From Spirogloea muscicola (Eukaryota > Streptophyta > Zygnematophyceae > Spirogloeales > Spirogloeaceae): DNA of 64,000 bases. The position numbers and the translations under genes are program-made. The notes under the pieces were generated by a model, which was not told the DNA's origin, searched no databases, and saw only the letters and a program-made list of their open reading frames with translations. Below, piece after piece: positions 11,595 through 21,467 of this stretch. Location of the stretch: positions 106,138 to 170,137 of the forward strand of contig WELB01000236.1 of assembly GCA_009602725.1 (NCBI GenBank), given 5' to 3'. Every line of letters starts with the position of its first letter. The stretch's first letter is position 1.

Positions 11595-13558
11595 TTAGTG
11601 CTCTTGCCATGGATTAAGGACGCTGTCAGCAACCTCCACTTGATAATCTGGGTATGACGTGGGTAGCTTGCGGTTCCCCCACAAATGACGTTGGGTGCTC
11701 AACCGGCATTTGGTGCACTCGAGTCCACCATCGAGTTTGTCGCTTGAGCAGGAGGTTGCAAAGATCTCTTCATAGTCTGCATCGTCGTCCTCGGCAAGAA
11801 GGGCAAGCCTGTGGGCTGTGGCGCTGGCTTCGATGGCCTCTACTGGCAGGCCCTCAAAACTGGAGGCAGGGCAGTCAGTGGCAAATAGGGACGAGGAGGT
11901 GTAGCTAGCAATGTCGTCGAGGGTGTATGTCGATTGCACAGCACCTCTGGGCCTGTTAGGAGGCATCCAAGCCTGATGATACGACTGGCCAAGCACGCCC
12001 ATTGCAGAACCTGCCCAATGCGTACAAATGCATCAGAGTGGACCAAGAGTAAGTTTGTATCAGTTGCTGTCAATGGTGCGATTTTAGCAGGACGAGCTGA
12101 CTTGATGATAATCACAGATTTCTTGTGTACTGAACCTTCCATTCAGCTCACCAGACAGCTGGGCAAAGTGGATTCGAAGGTCCAAGTGGACGAAGCAGCT
12201 GTCGACAGTCCAGCTGTCCTGGTGACTGGGGCGCGCCTCCACAGTGAGTGTCATCAGATTCTCAATCTCTATCTCGGCGGTGTTGGCCTTGTTGTATCGG
12301 ATCACAGTGACCCTGCCATCTTTGGAGGTGTAGATGGAATCATCGACAGTATTGCTGACTGCCAGTGGCACCTGAGCATGGCATCAACAGACAGCAGAGG
12401 GAAGTCAGTGAGCATGGCCCCCCTCTTCGGCCTTCAGCCTTCAAGCACCTGGGCAGAGTACTGGGGCCTGTCGTCATTGGTAAGGAGCAGAGATCTTCAC
12501 CTCGCCATCGAGCACGAAGAGGAGGTGATCAGCGCTAGCATCCCATGTAGCGACCTGTTGTGCTCCGATGTAGAGGTGCTTATCACCGAACAGGATTCCA
12601 AGAGCTTGCACCCAGGTGTTGTCACTGCCGTTCTCGCCTGTCTTACCGATGAGGTGGCTGTTGATGTGCAGATTACTGTCTGATAGTATGCAGAAGTCCC
12701 CATCCTTCCGGCCTTGGAAACGAACAGGTACTGACGACTCGTTGCACCGCACAACATGCTCACCATGGCAATGAGATGCCTTTGCTTCAGACTTCAGACG
12801 CAACGTTGGCACTGTGTAAATGGCTCGAGAGTGCAACACCTTGCTGCCGCTGGGCGTGAGCACATGTATGGATGACACACTCCTATCCATGGTGCCCCAT
12901 TTGCTGGACTGAGAGTTGGGTATCTCAAGGGTGCAGCCCTTGAATTTTGAGTACTTCATCACCGTTGGCACCCTGCCAAACTCAAAGGACCCATCTGCAG
13001 CCTTCACTTCGGTGCTCACGGAGCTGACAGAGAGCGCGCCCTTGCCAAGGTCACAGGTGAGCGTCACGGTTGTGCCAACTGCGCCACTGTCGTTCTCGTC
13101 CACTCGGCCGTCCCAGCACGCGTCACAGACGACCTGCTGTCCGAAGGAAAGCAAAGAGGGCCGCTTCAGGGGTGCTGCAAGACCAGCCTGCACGGGCGAA
13201 CTCGGCCGACCTTGACCAGGGCTAGCTCCACCGCTCTCGGGAAAAGCGGCAACTCTCATGTGAGGTCAAGTATGCGGCGAATGAGAGTATTGAGCCGCCA
13301 TGGTCTGGGGCTCGGCAACGAGGGGAGACGCGGCGGGGCATCGGTCAGAGGAGTGTGACGACGCTGCGCGCAGCCGCGGGCGCGACGAGCAGCAAGGCGC
13401 GGGGACACAAGCCGCCTGACGCTCGGGGGAGGGTGCCGGGAGTGGCGGGAGCGCGCCTTGCCCCTGATGGTGCAGTGGGAGGCGGCGGCGGGCGCGGCCA
13501 GGCAGGCGGCCAGCAGGGCCGCCAAGGCGGCGGCTGCGAGGCCTTGGGGGAGCGCCAT
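11595..13558 (-). CDS. Root-cap/LEA-like secreted protein (PF06830-type domain)
   Basis: Minus-strand gene with at least four exons. Exon 1 starts at the ATG at 13,558 and encodes a signal peptide (MALPQGLAAAALAALLAACL then APAAASH); its donor is unresolved, about 13,415-13,470. Exon 2 is 13,136-12,501, after the acceptor TTCGGACAG. Exon 3 is 12,371-12,152 and exon 4 is 12,010-11,595; phases agree at both of these junctions. Exon 2 has CDACWDGRVDEND, then the family core FCILSDSNLHINSHLIGK, TWVQALGILFGDKHLYIGA and QQVATWD. Exon 3 has the WTVDSCFVHLDL box. The exon 3-4 junction restores a VLGQSY motif, and exon 4 has SSLFATDC. These are hallmarks of the plant root-cap/late-embryogenesis-like family, whose biochemical role is unknown. 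The predicted location is extracellular. The last about 75 residues, acidic then Cys-containing, are unlike the family. Confidence 0.85.
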
Positions 13559-13639
13559 GGCGGCCGCGGCGGAGCGCAGCGGCGGGCCCTGCTGGCTGAC
13601 TGCCGGGAAAGCGGCTGCTGATATGAAAGCGGAGCTCTC

Positions 13640-13989
13640 GTCCTCGTCGGTACCAGGAGGACCCCTTAGCAGCCCTTGCCCCCATTGGGAGTGCCACTTC
13701 TTCCGTCTTTCTTCTGTGGGAGAGAAGGCGCGCGGTGCGCATGAAATCAAAGCGAGACCAATTCAAGCCATTACATTGTTTAGGCAGAAATTGCAGAAAG
13801 TGCAAAGAATAAAGCTCTGTGGGAGGAGCTGGGGCCCCACCGAGGTCCGGCTGCCCCGGCCCTGCCCGCGGGCGGGGGCCGGCCGGCCGGCCGGCACGCC
13901 ATGGGGGGGGCGGCCGCGCGCGTGGCGTGCTCGCTAACCCCCCTCTTGGTCAAAGCCTGCCGACCACCCGCGGCAGGACGAGATCTTAC
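13640..13989. other. GC-rich spacer with short LINE-tail debris
   Basis: It lies between the presumed upstream region of the root-cap gene and the next LINE. 13,672-13,705 carries a TTGGGAGTGCCACTTCTTC stretch identical in kind to LINE tails. 13,850-13,915 is a GC-rich stretch with a run of GGCC repeats. Any promoter of the root-cap gene should lie here, but I see no diagnostic element. Confidence 0.4.
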
Positions 13990-14499
13990 CGCTCGACACC
14001 GACACTCACGGGGCGCTTGGCCGATCACGCCGACCATCCGCCGGAAGACGAGTTCTTCTCGTTGGCAATTGACATCCATGGGGCACTGGGCGCTCGGTGG
14101 CTTGAGCTACTTAACCAGCTCGCCCGCCACGCAATCGCCCGTCGCTTCCATGGTGCACCGGTAGACTTTCCTGCAGCCGGGTCGCTGGCGCAAGTGTATC
14201 GCATGCGCTTGGCCGTCGCGCTGCAGAGGTCCATGGCCCGTGCGCTGCACCTTCGTGCCGGACGAGCCCTCGCTGCTGCCTCTGGCTCTGTCCAGGGGAC
14301 CCACTTCCAGGACCCTAGCCTCTCTGATTTGCGGCTGCTTAGCAGGGGTTACTGAGTGATTTCTAGCTGCTTTCTTTCTTTGTGTGCTTTGGTTTCTTAG
14401 CGCTTCCTCTGGCTTCCTCTGGCCCCCTTCTCGTTCTTTGTTCATTCTTTTTTGGGCTGGCTTGTCCAGCCCCTATCCTCAATGGGCGAGCCCTTTCTT
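13990..14499 (+). mobile_element. LINE 3' end (copy L4)
   Basis: One of the best-preserved C-terminal copies. It reads DHPPEDEFFSLAIDIHGALG, WLELLNQLARHAIARRF, PAAGSLAQVYRMRLAVALQR, ALHLRAGRALAAASGS and ends LRLLSRGY with a stop at about 14,353. The tail at 14,440-14,499 has the hairpin arms (gggctggc and gtccagccc) and the 'aatgggcgagccctttctt' end. The assembly gap starts at the very end of the tail, where other copies have a TC or GA tract. Confidence 0.85.
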
Positions 14500-15191
14500 N
14501 NNNNNNNNNNNNNNNNNNNNNNNNNNNNNNNNNNNNNNNNNNNNNNNNNNNNNNNNNNNNNNNNNNNNNNNNNNNNNNNNNNNNNNNNNNNNNNNNNNNN
14601 NNNNNNNNNNNNNNNNNNNNNNNNNNNNNNNNNNNNNNNNNNNNNNNNNNNNNNNNNNNNNNNNNNNNNNNNNNNNNNNNNNNNNNNNNNNNNNNNNNNN
14701 NNNNNNNNNNNNNNNNNNNNNNNNNNNNNNNNNNNNNNNNNNNNNNNNNNNNNNNNNNNNNNNNNNNNNNNNNNNNNNNNNNNNNNNNNNNNNNNNNNNN
14801 NNNNNNNNNNNNNNNNNNNNNNNNNNNNNNNNNNNNNNNNNNNNNNNNNNNNNNNNNNNNNNNNNNNNNNNNNNNNNNNNNNNNNNNNNNNNNNNNNNNN
14901 NNNNNNNNNNNNNNNNNNNNNNNNNNNNNNNNNNNNNNNNNNNNNNNNNNNNNNNNNNNNNNNNNNNNNNNNNNNNNNNNNNNNNNNNNNNNNNNNNNNN
15001 NNNNNNNNNNNNNNNNNNNNNNNNNNNNNNNNNNNNNNNNNNNNNNNNNNNNNNNNNNNNNNNNNNNNNNNNNNNNNNNNNNNNNNNNNNNNNNNNNNNN
15101 NNNNNNNNNNNNNNNNNNNNNNNNNNNNNNNNNNNNNNNNNNNNNNNNNNNNNNNNNNNNNNNNNNNNNNNNNNNNNNNNNNNNNNNNNNN
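14500..15191. other. Assembly gap (692 N)
   Basis: A run of N directly after a LINE tail and directly before the acceptor of a UBC13 exon. The first exons of UBC13 probably lie inside, with a dinucleotide repeat on the left edge as the likely cause of the gap. Confidence 0.95.
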
Positions 15192-15201
15192 TGCCTGTCA
15201 G

Positions 15202-15762
15202 CTGGGGCGAATTTGCCTGGACATTCTGAAGGACAAGTGGAGTCCAGCGCTGCAGATACGGACTGTCCTCCTCAGGTGTCCTTCTCCGGAGGCTGGAACC
15301 TTTACCTCAGCTTTCAGCTCCATGCCTATAACTCTTTGCCTTCTTGCCGTTGGCCAGCTGCGGTTGGGCATCTTGTGCTGCGCCCATTGTATCCGCAGGC
15401 CAGGATGAGCTTGAGCTCCATGTCAGCAGCAGCACTGATTCTCGACTACGAGAGTATTCAATGTGTGCAGCATCCAGGCACTTCTGAGTGCGCCAAATCC
15501 AGACGACCCGCTGGCGGACAACATTGCCAAGCATTGGAAGACCAACGAGCCCGAAGCTGTGGCCACAGGTGACCCACCACTTCCTTTCAATGTAACAAAT
15601 GAGCCAGGCAGTCTGAATGTCGCCTCCCGGAAGGGCCGGGATACTGCCTCCAAGCCACCCCATCAGTTTGCACTGCTCTCATTCACGGCCATCTGACACT
15701 TGGCCCCCGTCTTTTCTGTGCCAGCGCGGGAGTGGACTCACTTATACGCGACGGGGGCCTAG
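15202..15762 (+). CDS. UBC13: Ubiquitin-conjugating enzyme E2 N (UBC13), 3' exons
   Basis: Three exons on + give the C-terminal part of UBC13, the E2 that with a UEV partner builds Lys63-linked ubiquitin chains in DNA-damage tolerance and signalling. Exon 15,202-15,275 (after TCAG) reads [20 protein letters not shown]. Exon 15,471-15,568 reads [20 protein letters not shown] and [13 protein letters not shown]. Exon 15,725-15,762 reads [12 protein letters not shown], stop. Splice phases (2, then 1) agree at both junctions, and the match to eukaryotic UBC13 is close along its whole length. The N-terminal half, including the catalytic cysteine just before the first exon, is hidden by the gap, so integrity cannot be judged. 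The final GA replaces the usual MNN-type end. Confidence 0.93.
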
Positions 15763-16663
15763 TTGGCCTCACTCGCTCTGCCGCCACTTCTCCATTGCTG
15801 CCGAAGCTAAAGCTGGCAGTCAATGGCTTGGCTTGCTAGGGTAGCCACAAGGAAGTTGGCAGGTTGTGAGGCGGATTCTGGGGGCAGCCCGAGGAGTGGC
15901 GGTGCTTATGGTGGACATCATGCGCAATCTTGCCCATCGGAGCGATGCTGCTGCAAGGGCGCAGATGCGGTCTTGCAGCGGGCGTCTGCTTCGACCAGAC
16001 CACGTGGTAGTCTGCGCGGGGCAAAAATTGGCTCGCGAGTAGGCAGGCGTTGGACTAAGACTAGGAGATTGGCGTTGTGATCGCAGGATCACCTTTATGG
16101 TTCGAAGCTGCCGATTAGGGGCTCTGAGCGCAACTTTAAGCTACAGATTGGACAGTGGAGATGTTCATCATCGTCGCGGCCAGCCACGCCTGAAGAAAGA
16201 CAGACCATCTGCTGTAGCAGCTCGCACAGCGAGTATACAACCAGAAGGACTGGTCCACACAATACGGGATAACAACAAGTGCTCTGCACCAATGGATCGA
16301 CTGCACGCCGGTGGTCTTTGAAAAATTGAAAGCAAGTTGTGGACAAAGCTGTCATTGGCGCTGTTTCTTCGTTGGCAGCCTCATCCATCCGCACACTGAA
16401 TATGCTCAGGCCAGTCGGCTGGTCAGAGTGGCAGTGGCCTCGGGCGTTGTTGCCATCAGCTTCAGTTAGGCATGACTTGACAATGGCACTGAGTATGAGG
16501 CCGTGGTGGCGTGCACGGTGGGGCAACCTGCCAATGGGCCGCCGGAGCCGTCAGCCATTGCAGCCGGTGCTCATTCGTTCATCACGGGCTTGTTCTCGCT
16601 CGCCTTGGGCTTGTCCTGCTTCGGCCGGTCCTCGCCCTGCTTCTTGCTGCGCGCGCCAAGCGC
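15763..16663. other. Intergenic, no gene recognised
   Basis: Between the UBC13 stop and the first confident exon of the next plus-strand gene. A minus-strand frame (16,526-16,095, about 143 codons) has scattered cysteines near its end but matches nothing I know. The promoter and perhaps a 5' exon of the downstream gene should be here. No clear core element was seen. Confidence 0.4.
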
Positions 16664-19600
16664 ATGCCGCAACGAGGGCTTCAAAAGTGCGCCGCAGCTG
16701 CCTGGGCGGAGCGCATCCTCTCCCGCGCGATGCACGGAGGGCATGTGCCGGGAGATGCGAGCGGCGGCGGCGGCCTCGGCGGCGGCGGCAACGGCGGCGG
16801 CGGCGGCGGCGGAGACGGTGATTGCGTCGGCGTGGAGACGAGGACGCGGACGGTGCTGGCGGCCGCCGAGGCGGCCGAGGAGCCCGTGGAGGCCTCGTCG
16901 CTGCCGTTGCGCGACGGCGGCAGCAGCGTTGCGGCGTGGCTGGGGAAGGTGCGCGACGGCGCGCTGCGGGAGCTGCGGGAGCGGAGCGAGCACCTGGAGG
17001 CGGAGCGCGAGCTCTGGGGGCCCGGCCTCGGCGCGGTCTTCGTCATCCGCCTCGACCGCGACGGCGCCGTGCAGCAGGTGAGGGCGCCCGGCGGCTGACG
17101 GCGGCGGTAACGGCGACGGGGATGCGTCCGTCGGGGCTCCTTCCAGTGCTCAGCCCTGATTTAGGTGTTTGGGGTTTGGGGTTTAGGCCTCTGATTGCAT
17201 CCGTCATAAAACCCCAAACCCCAGAACCTGTACTTCTCGGTCTTGACCTCGAGCTTCACCGATTCGGCTGCTGTGTCTGTATCTACGCTCAGCCTGTTGG
17301 TCGCTGCTGCAGGTGACGGTGGACACGGAGGAGGTGCAGGTGCGGAGCGGGATCCTGCCGCAGCTGGCGGCGCATGCAACCCAGGAGGAGCTCGCGCGCG
17401 CCGCCGATATGGAGGCGCGTGCACTGGCCTATGCCGAGGACATCCGCACTGGCAAGGTTTGCATCGCCCTGGAGTTTGACTGAGCAATTTTCAACATTTA
17501 ATCAGACCATGCTGTGGACTGAAGCCTCCGGCTGCTGCCTGATACGCAGGTGAACCCGCCACGGTGGAGCAGCGTCTGCAAGTTCGTAACGGACGCGCCG
17601 GAGGCGTCGGTGGGCTTCTCCAAGCCTCTGCGTGCTGCCTGGCGAGCCGCCAGGTATGATCTTGCCGAGTTTTCCCATTTTCTAAACCTCAATCCTAAAC
17701 CCTGAAATCGTAAGCCCTAACCCTAAACCCTGGGGGTCTTTGGGCTCGTCAGTAGCCGTTCTTCTTACATTTGTCAGTGTCCAGCATGGCATGCTGTCAC
17801 CTTACTGCAGGCACTCATGCGTAGTATACTACTGAGCGAGGATTGCAGTCGGGCCTGATGCCAGGGGCATGCACCCGTCAGCGAAGCTGCTTGGGCTGGC
17901 GGTCGCCTCGTACGTGGCGGTCGGCGTCGTGCTGGCTCTGCCCATCATCTCTGCCGAAGAGAAGCGGCGGCAGCGAGCACGGCGGGAGGCCGAGGACGAG
18001 GTCCTGCGCATGCGCAAGCTCAAGGCTCTGGCCAGTCGCCGCAAGCAGCATCTAGCGCCTGCAACGATAGCGACCGGCGAAGATGCCGGGGAGGAGCTGG
18101 AGGAGCTCAGCGACGGTGACGATGACGACTATGGGCCGGTGCGCCAGAGGCCCGTGCCGGCGCTCACCTCGGCAGATGGCAGCAGGGTGGTGCCGACGGC
18201 TCTCCAGGGCCGGGGCTCGATGGCAGCGCCGGCAGCAGCCACGACTGATGGGCGTGATGCTGCCTTCCTTCAAAAGGCGGCCCGCATCCGCGCCGTTGCG
18301 GCAGAGGCGCGAGCGAGGGAGGACGCGGCGGCGGCCGCGCGCCGCTCGCAGGAGGAGGAGCAGGACCAGGCCTTCTTGCGCCAGTTGGAGGAACGGCAGC
18401 CGGCAGAGGCCGCGCTCGACGAGGCCGCCAGTGCCGAGGTTGATGATGCTGCTGAGCAGCCGCCGCGTGAGGGCTACGATGAAGATGCCCGGCAGGCTCG
18501 ACGCGAGCACCGTGACAGGCAGCGTGCGGTTGCGCGGTGGCAGAAGCAACAGGAGGCGAGGCTAGCGTCATCGCCGCAGCTCGGACACTCTGCAGTGCAG
18601 TCGCTGGACGCAGGTGACAGTAGAGAGCAGGCAGGCCGCGCGGATAACCTGCGGCAGGAAGCAGGTGCTGAGTCCGGCGCAGCCCGATCGTCATTCGTCC
18701 CCGACGCAAGCACGCGGCAGCGGAGGCGGCCCCGGATCATCAAGGCACTTGGTTGTCGAGCATACCCCTCCTAATACATGCAGCCTAAAGTCTACATTCT
18801 AAGCTTCAGTAGTAAAGGCCTACTGTCCTTATTTTTTCATATTTTTGCAAGTTGCTACACCCCAGATTTGCACTCACCATCTACATTATGAGACTCTTGT
18901 TCCTTGAAAGTCCACCAGATTAGCTGCATGTTGGTGCCTTTCATGTGGGCCTAGGCTTATCATGTATAGCCTCAGCTCCAGTGAACTTCACGGCAATCTA
19001 AATGCTGATTCGTTATCCTGCTGTTGAGGTTCCTGACTGTATGTACACATCTGGTTGCTACAGATGTTGAGCAGAATTCTGCGCGACAGCCAGGGTCCAG
19101 CACGACGCCGTCTGTCAACAGCCGGTCTGACCAACATAGTGGGAGACGGGTCATCAACAGCGAGCGCTCTGCGGACACAGAGGCACAAAGGAGGAGGGGT
19201 GAAGCGGCAGGCAGGAGCTCTGCAGAGGAGGACGAGGGTGCCACAAAGATCGAGAAAGAATCTGTGGAGAAGCAGGATTGGATGGAGGACGACGAGCTGC
19301 GCGAGATTGTGTTTGCTGTGCGGGACAATGAGGCTGCAGGCCAGCCGCCGTTTGACGGCCTGAGTGCCGCCGCAGAGCGCCGCTTCTTCGCAGGGCTGGA
19401 GGCCAAGTACGCTGGCGTTGGCGAGCGCGTGCGGGACTTAGCCAACAGCCACGTCGCGAACCTTGACTACGGGCGAGGTTAGTCTTAGCAGATCCCTCAT
19501 CTGCCACTAGTATTTCTGGTGTAGGCTTCCATGCTCGTTCTTACCTGCTAGGAAGGCTGGGTTGGGTGCATTGCTGGCGAGTCAGTAGATCTCAATGGCC

Positions 19601-21467
19601 TGGCATGCAGCTGGTGTGGCGCTGAACGACTCTCCCCAAGAGTACCGGCCACGGCTGCGGGAGGTCAGTGGGGAGCATGCGGCATCAAGTGAAGCATTTT
19701 CGGGCCAGTTTCGCAAGCACCGGGAGAGCATCATCGATAGATACAAGGAAACGAATCGCAAGGCCAATGGCTCATCAGATGCTGGACATAGCCAGAGCGA
19801 AGCCCGAAGCGCCAAAGTCGACCAATGTCAGAGTCAAGATGTAGGGCCCGCTTCCACCTTGCCTGGTCAAGAAGAAGCGAACGACACTGTCCAAGAATCG
19901 TCGCGCAGCTCGCTCGCACGTGGGCACGAGGGTGTCACAAGCTCGACTGGGCCCCACACTGTGGCAAGCTCATTGGGCAGCAGGCCAGCATGGGAGCACA
20001 CGCGGCGTTGGGCCGCTGGCTTGCAGCAAAAGTACGACCAGGAGATCGATCCTCAGGTCAGAATGCTGGAGATTCTGTCTCAGTTGAGTTCACTGCTTTT
20101 CACAAGGTGTGAGAAGTGTTAGCTTTGACTTTGTTGGATGTGAGGGAAACAGCATATCACGTGAGGAAGACTCAATCATGGCGCACACCTTGCGACTTGT
20201 TGCAGGTTAAGTCGCTGATGGAGGAGGTTGGTAAGGACCTGAAGCGGTGGGTCACGGAGGAGGAAGTTGAGGCATTTGGCAAAGTCCTGGACAGAGGGGA
20301 GGAGGCTACTCACAGGTATATTGATGAGGCCTTTGCCATCGGCAAAGCGAAGCTGCAGGAGCAGGAGGCACGCTTCGGCAGGGATGTGATGGTGGAGAAG
20401 TATCATGAGTACAAGATTGACGAGGTGGAGGACGCCCGTTGGTGGCTCCGGCTGCCCTTTGTTGTTGTGAGTGTAGCTGGACCTGCACATTGTTTTACCA
20501 TTTAGTAATTGTGACAGTTCATGTTGCCCACTGCTGCCTGCCGCGTACATCATACATATGAAGCTCTGAGGATAGTAATAGTTACGTAATTGCCGTGACA
20601 TTGATGAGGCAAGGCTTGAAGTGTGATCTGGTGCTTTGGTGTGCTGCTCATGGGGCTGTGGCAGTGCATCGCACTGCAAATGGAGTCCAATGGGGAGCGA
20701 CGAGACGGGCTCTACTCGCTGGACATGGCCCCCTTGACCGCCATCGATGACAGAGACAGCCCAGCAAGGCTGCATGTAGTAGCCTTCGAGGACCGCCGCG
20801 AGGCCGAGCGTTTTCGCAACCTGCTCAGCATCTCTGATGAGCATCATGAGGACTTCCCAGAGCTGCAGCTGCACAAGCCCCAGGTAGTACAGATGCCCTA
20901 CTTGCACTAAACAGCCCTGGAAAGCTGTACTGTTGTTGCAGACAAGTGCAAAATGTGCTGCATGTAGGCCGCAATTGCAGATCGGCGGTCCCGATGTGTT
21001 CAAACACTACATGCCGGACAATATTCTATATAGAGTTTGGTACTTAATGGAGGTTATCTTTTGCTTGTACTGACAGCTCAGCTGGACAAGGTGCAGGGTA
21101 TTTGCGAAGTCCCTGTTCTTTGTAAACCATTTAGATGCAACATTATTGCTTACGAGTCTGTCAAGATTACCTGATGTCCCATTGACAACGGACCCTTCTG
21201 GTTTGCCCTTCCATGCAGGAGCTTCTTGATGAAGCCAATGACGAGGGCCACGAGGTCACAGTGCTTCGGCAGGGGCAACTGGCGCTTGCGCCCGGGCAAC
21301 TTATTGAGGATGTGGAGAGCCGCATCATTGCCATTGGCGGCGCCCGTTATGTGGACGAGGCCCTTAGGAATCGTGCCATTGATTTGAATGCTGCCATCGA
21401 CCAGGGCTTAGGGTTCACCTCTGATGTGCAAGCCGCTCGTGCCAAGGCGGCAATGTCAGAGCAATAG
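16664..21467 (+). CDS. EMB1703: EMB1703-like plastid-associated protein, nine exons
   Basis: Exons: 16,664-17,077; 17,313-17,456; 17,550-17,653; 17,841-18,751; 19,064-19,477; 19,611-20,056; 20,206-20,466; 20,665-20,883; 21,219-21,467. All phases agree and give about 1053 residues. The first ATG after an in-frame stop is at 16,664; an earlier exon is possible. Order: Gly/Ala-rich N-terminus; charged segment (LRERSEHLEAERELWG); one membrane helix in exon 4 (LLGLAVASYVAVGVVLALP) followed by a basic/acidic coiled region; low-complexity linker; and a conserved C-terminal block across exons 6-9 (ARFGRDVMVEKYHEYKIDEV, WWLRLPFVV, GLYSLDMAPL, LHVVAFEDRREAERFRNLL, GHEVTVLRQGQLALAPGQL). From memory this block matches the plant protein listed as EMBRYO DEFECTIVE 1703, probably plastid-located and of unknown biochemistry. 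Gene structure is strong; the name is moderate. Confidence 0.85.
17158..17225. repeat. Telomere-like GGGGTTTAG / CCCCAAA inverted repeat in intron 1
   Basis: Inside intron 1 of the EMB1703-like gene, 'ggggtttggggtttagg' is followed about 30 bases later by its near complement 'aaaaccccaaacccc'. The units are degenerate forms of the plant-type TTTAGGG telomere repeat, arranged as a potential stem. Confidence 0.6.
17683..17735. repeat. Interstitial CCCTAAA-type repeats in intron 3
   Basis: Intron 3 of the same gene has several CCTAAA/CCCTAA units in about 50 bases ('cctaaaccctg', 'ccctaaccctaaaccctgg'). They match the plant telomere heptamer in register in places. Such blocks are usually scars of double-strand-break repair or telomerase healing. 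Confidence 0.7.

Noticed and set aside
13256-13805. Minus-strand frames extending the root-cap gene upstream of 13,558
   Set aside because: The added residues come from LINE-tail-like DNA, and the internal ATG at 13,558 starts a clean signal peptide.
14382-15572. Long open frames across the first N run
   Set aside because: They are open only because N codons contain no stops. The real content on the right is UBC13 exons.
16095-16526. Minus-strand frame of 143 codons with a CPIC-like ending
   Set aside because: One cysteine pair is not enough for a zinc-binding domain. No start context or splice partner was seen.
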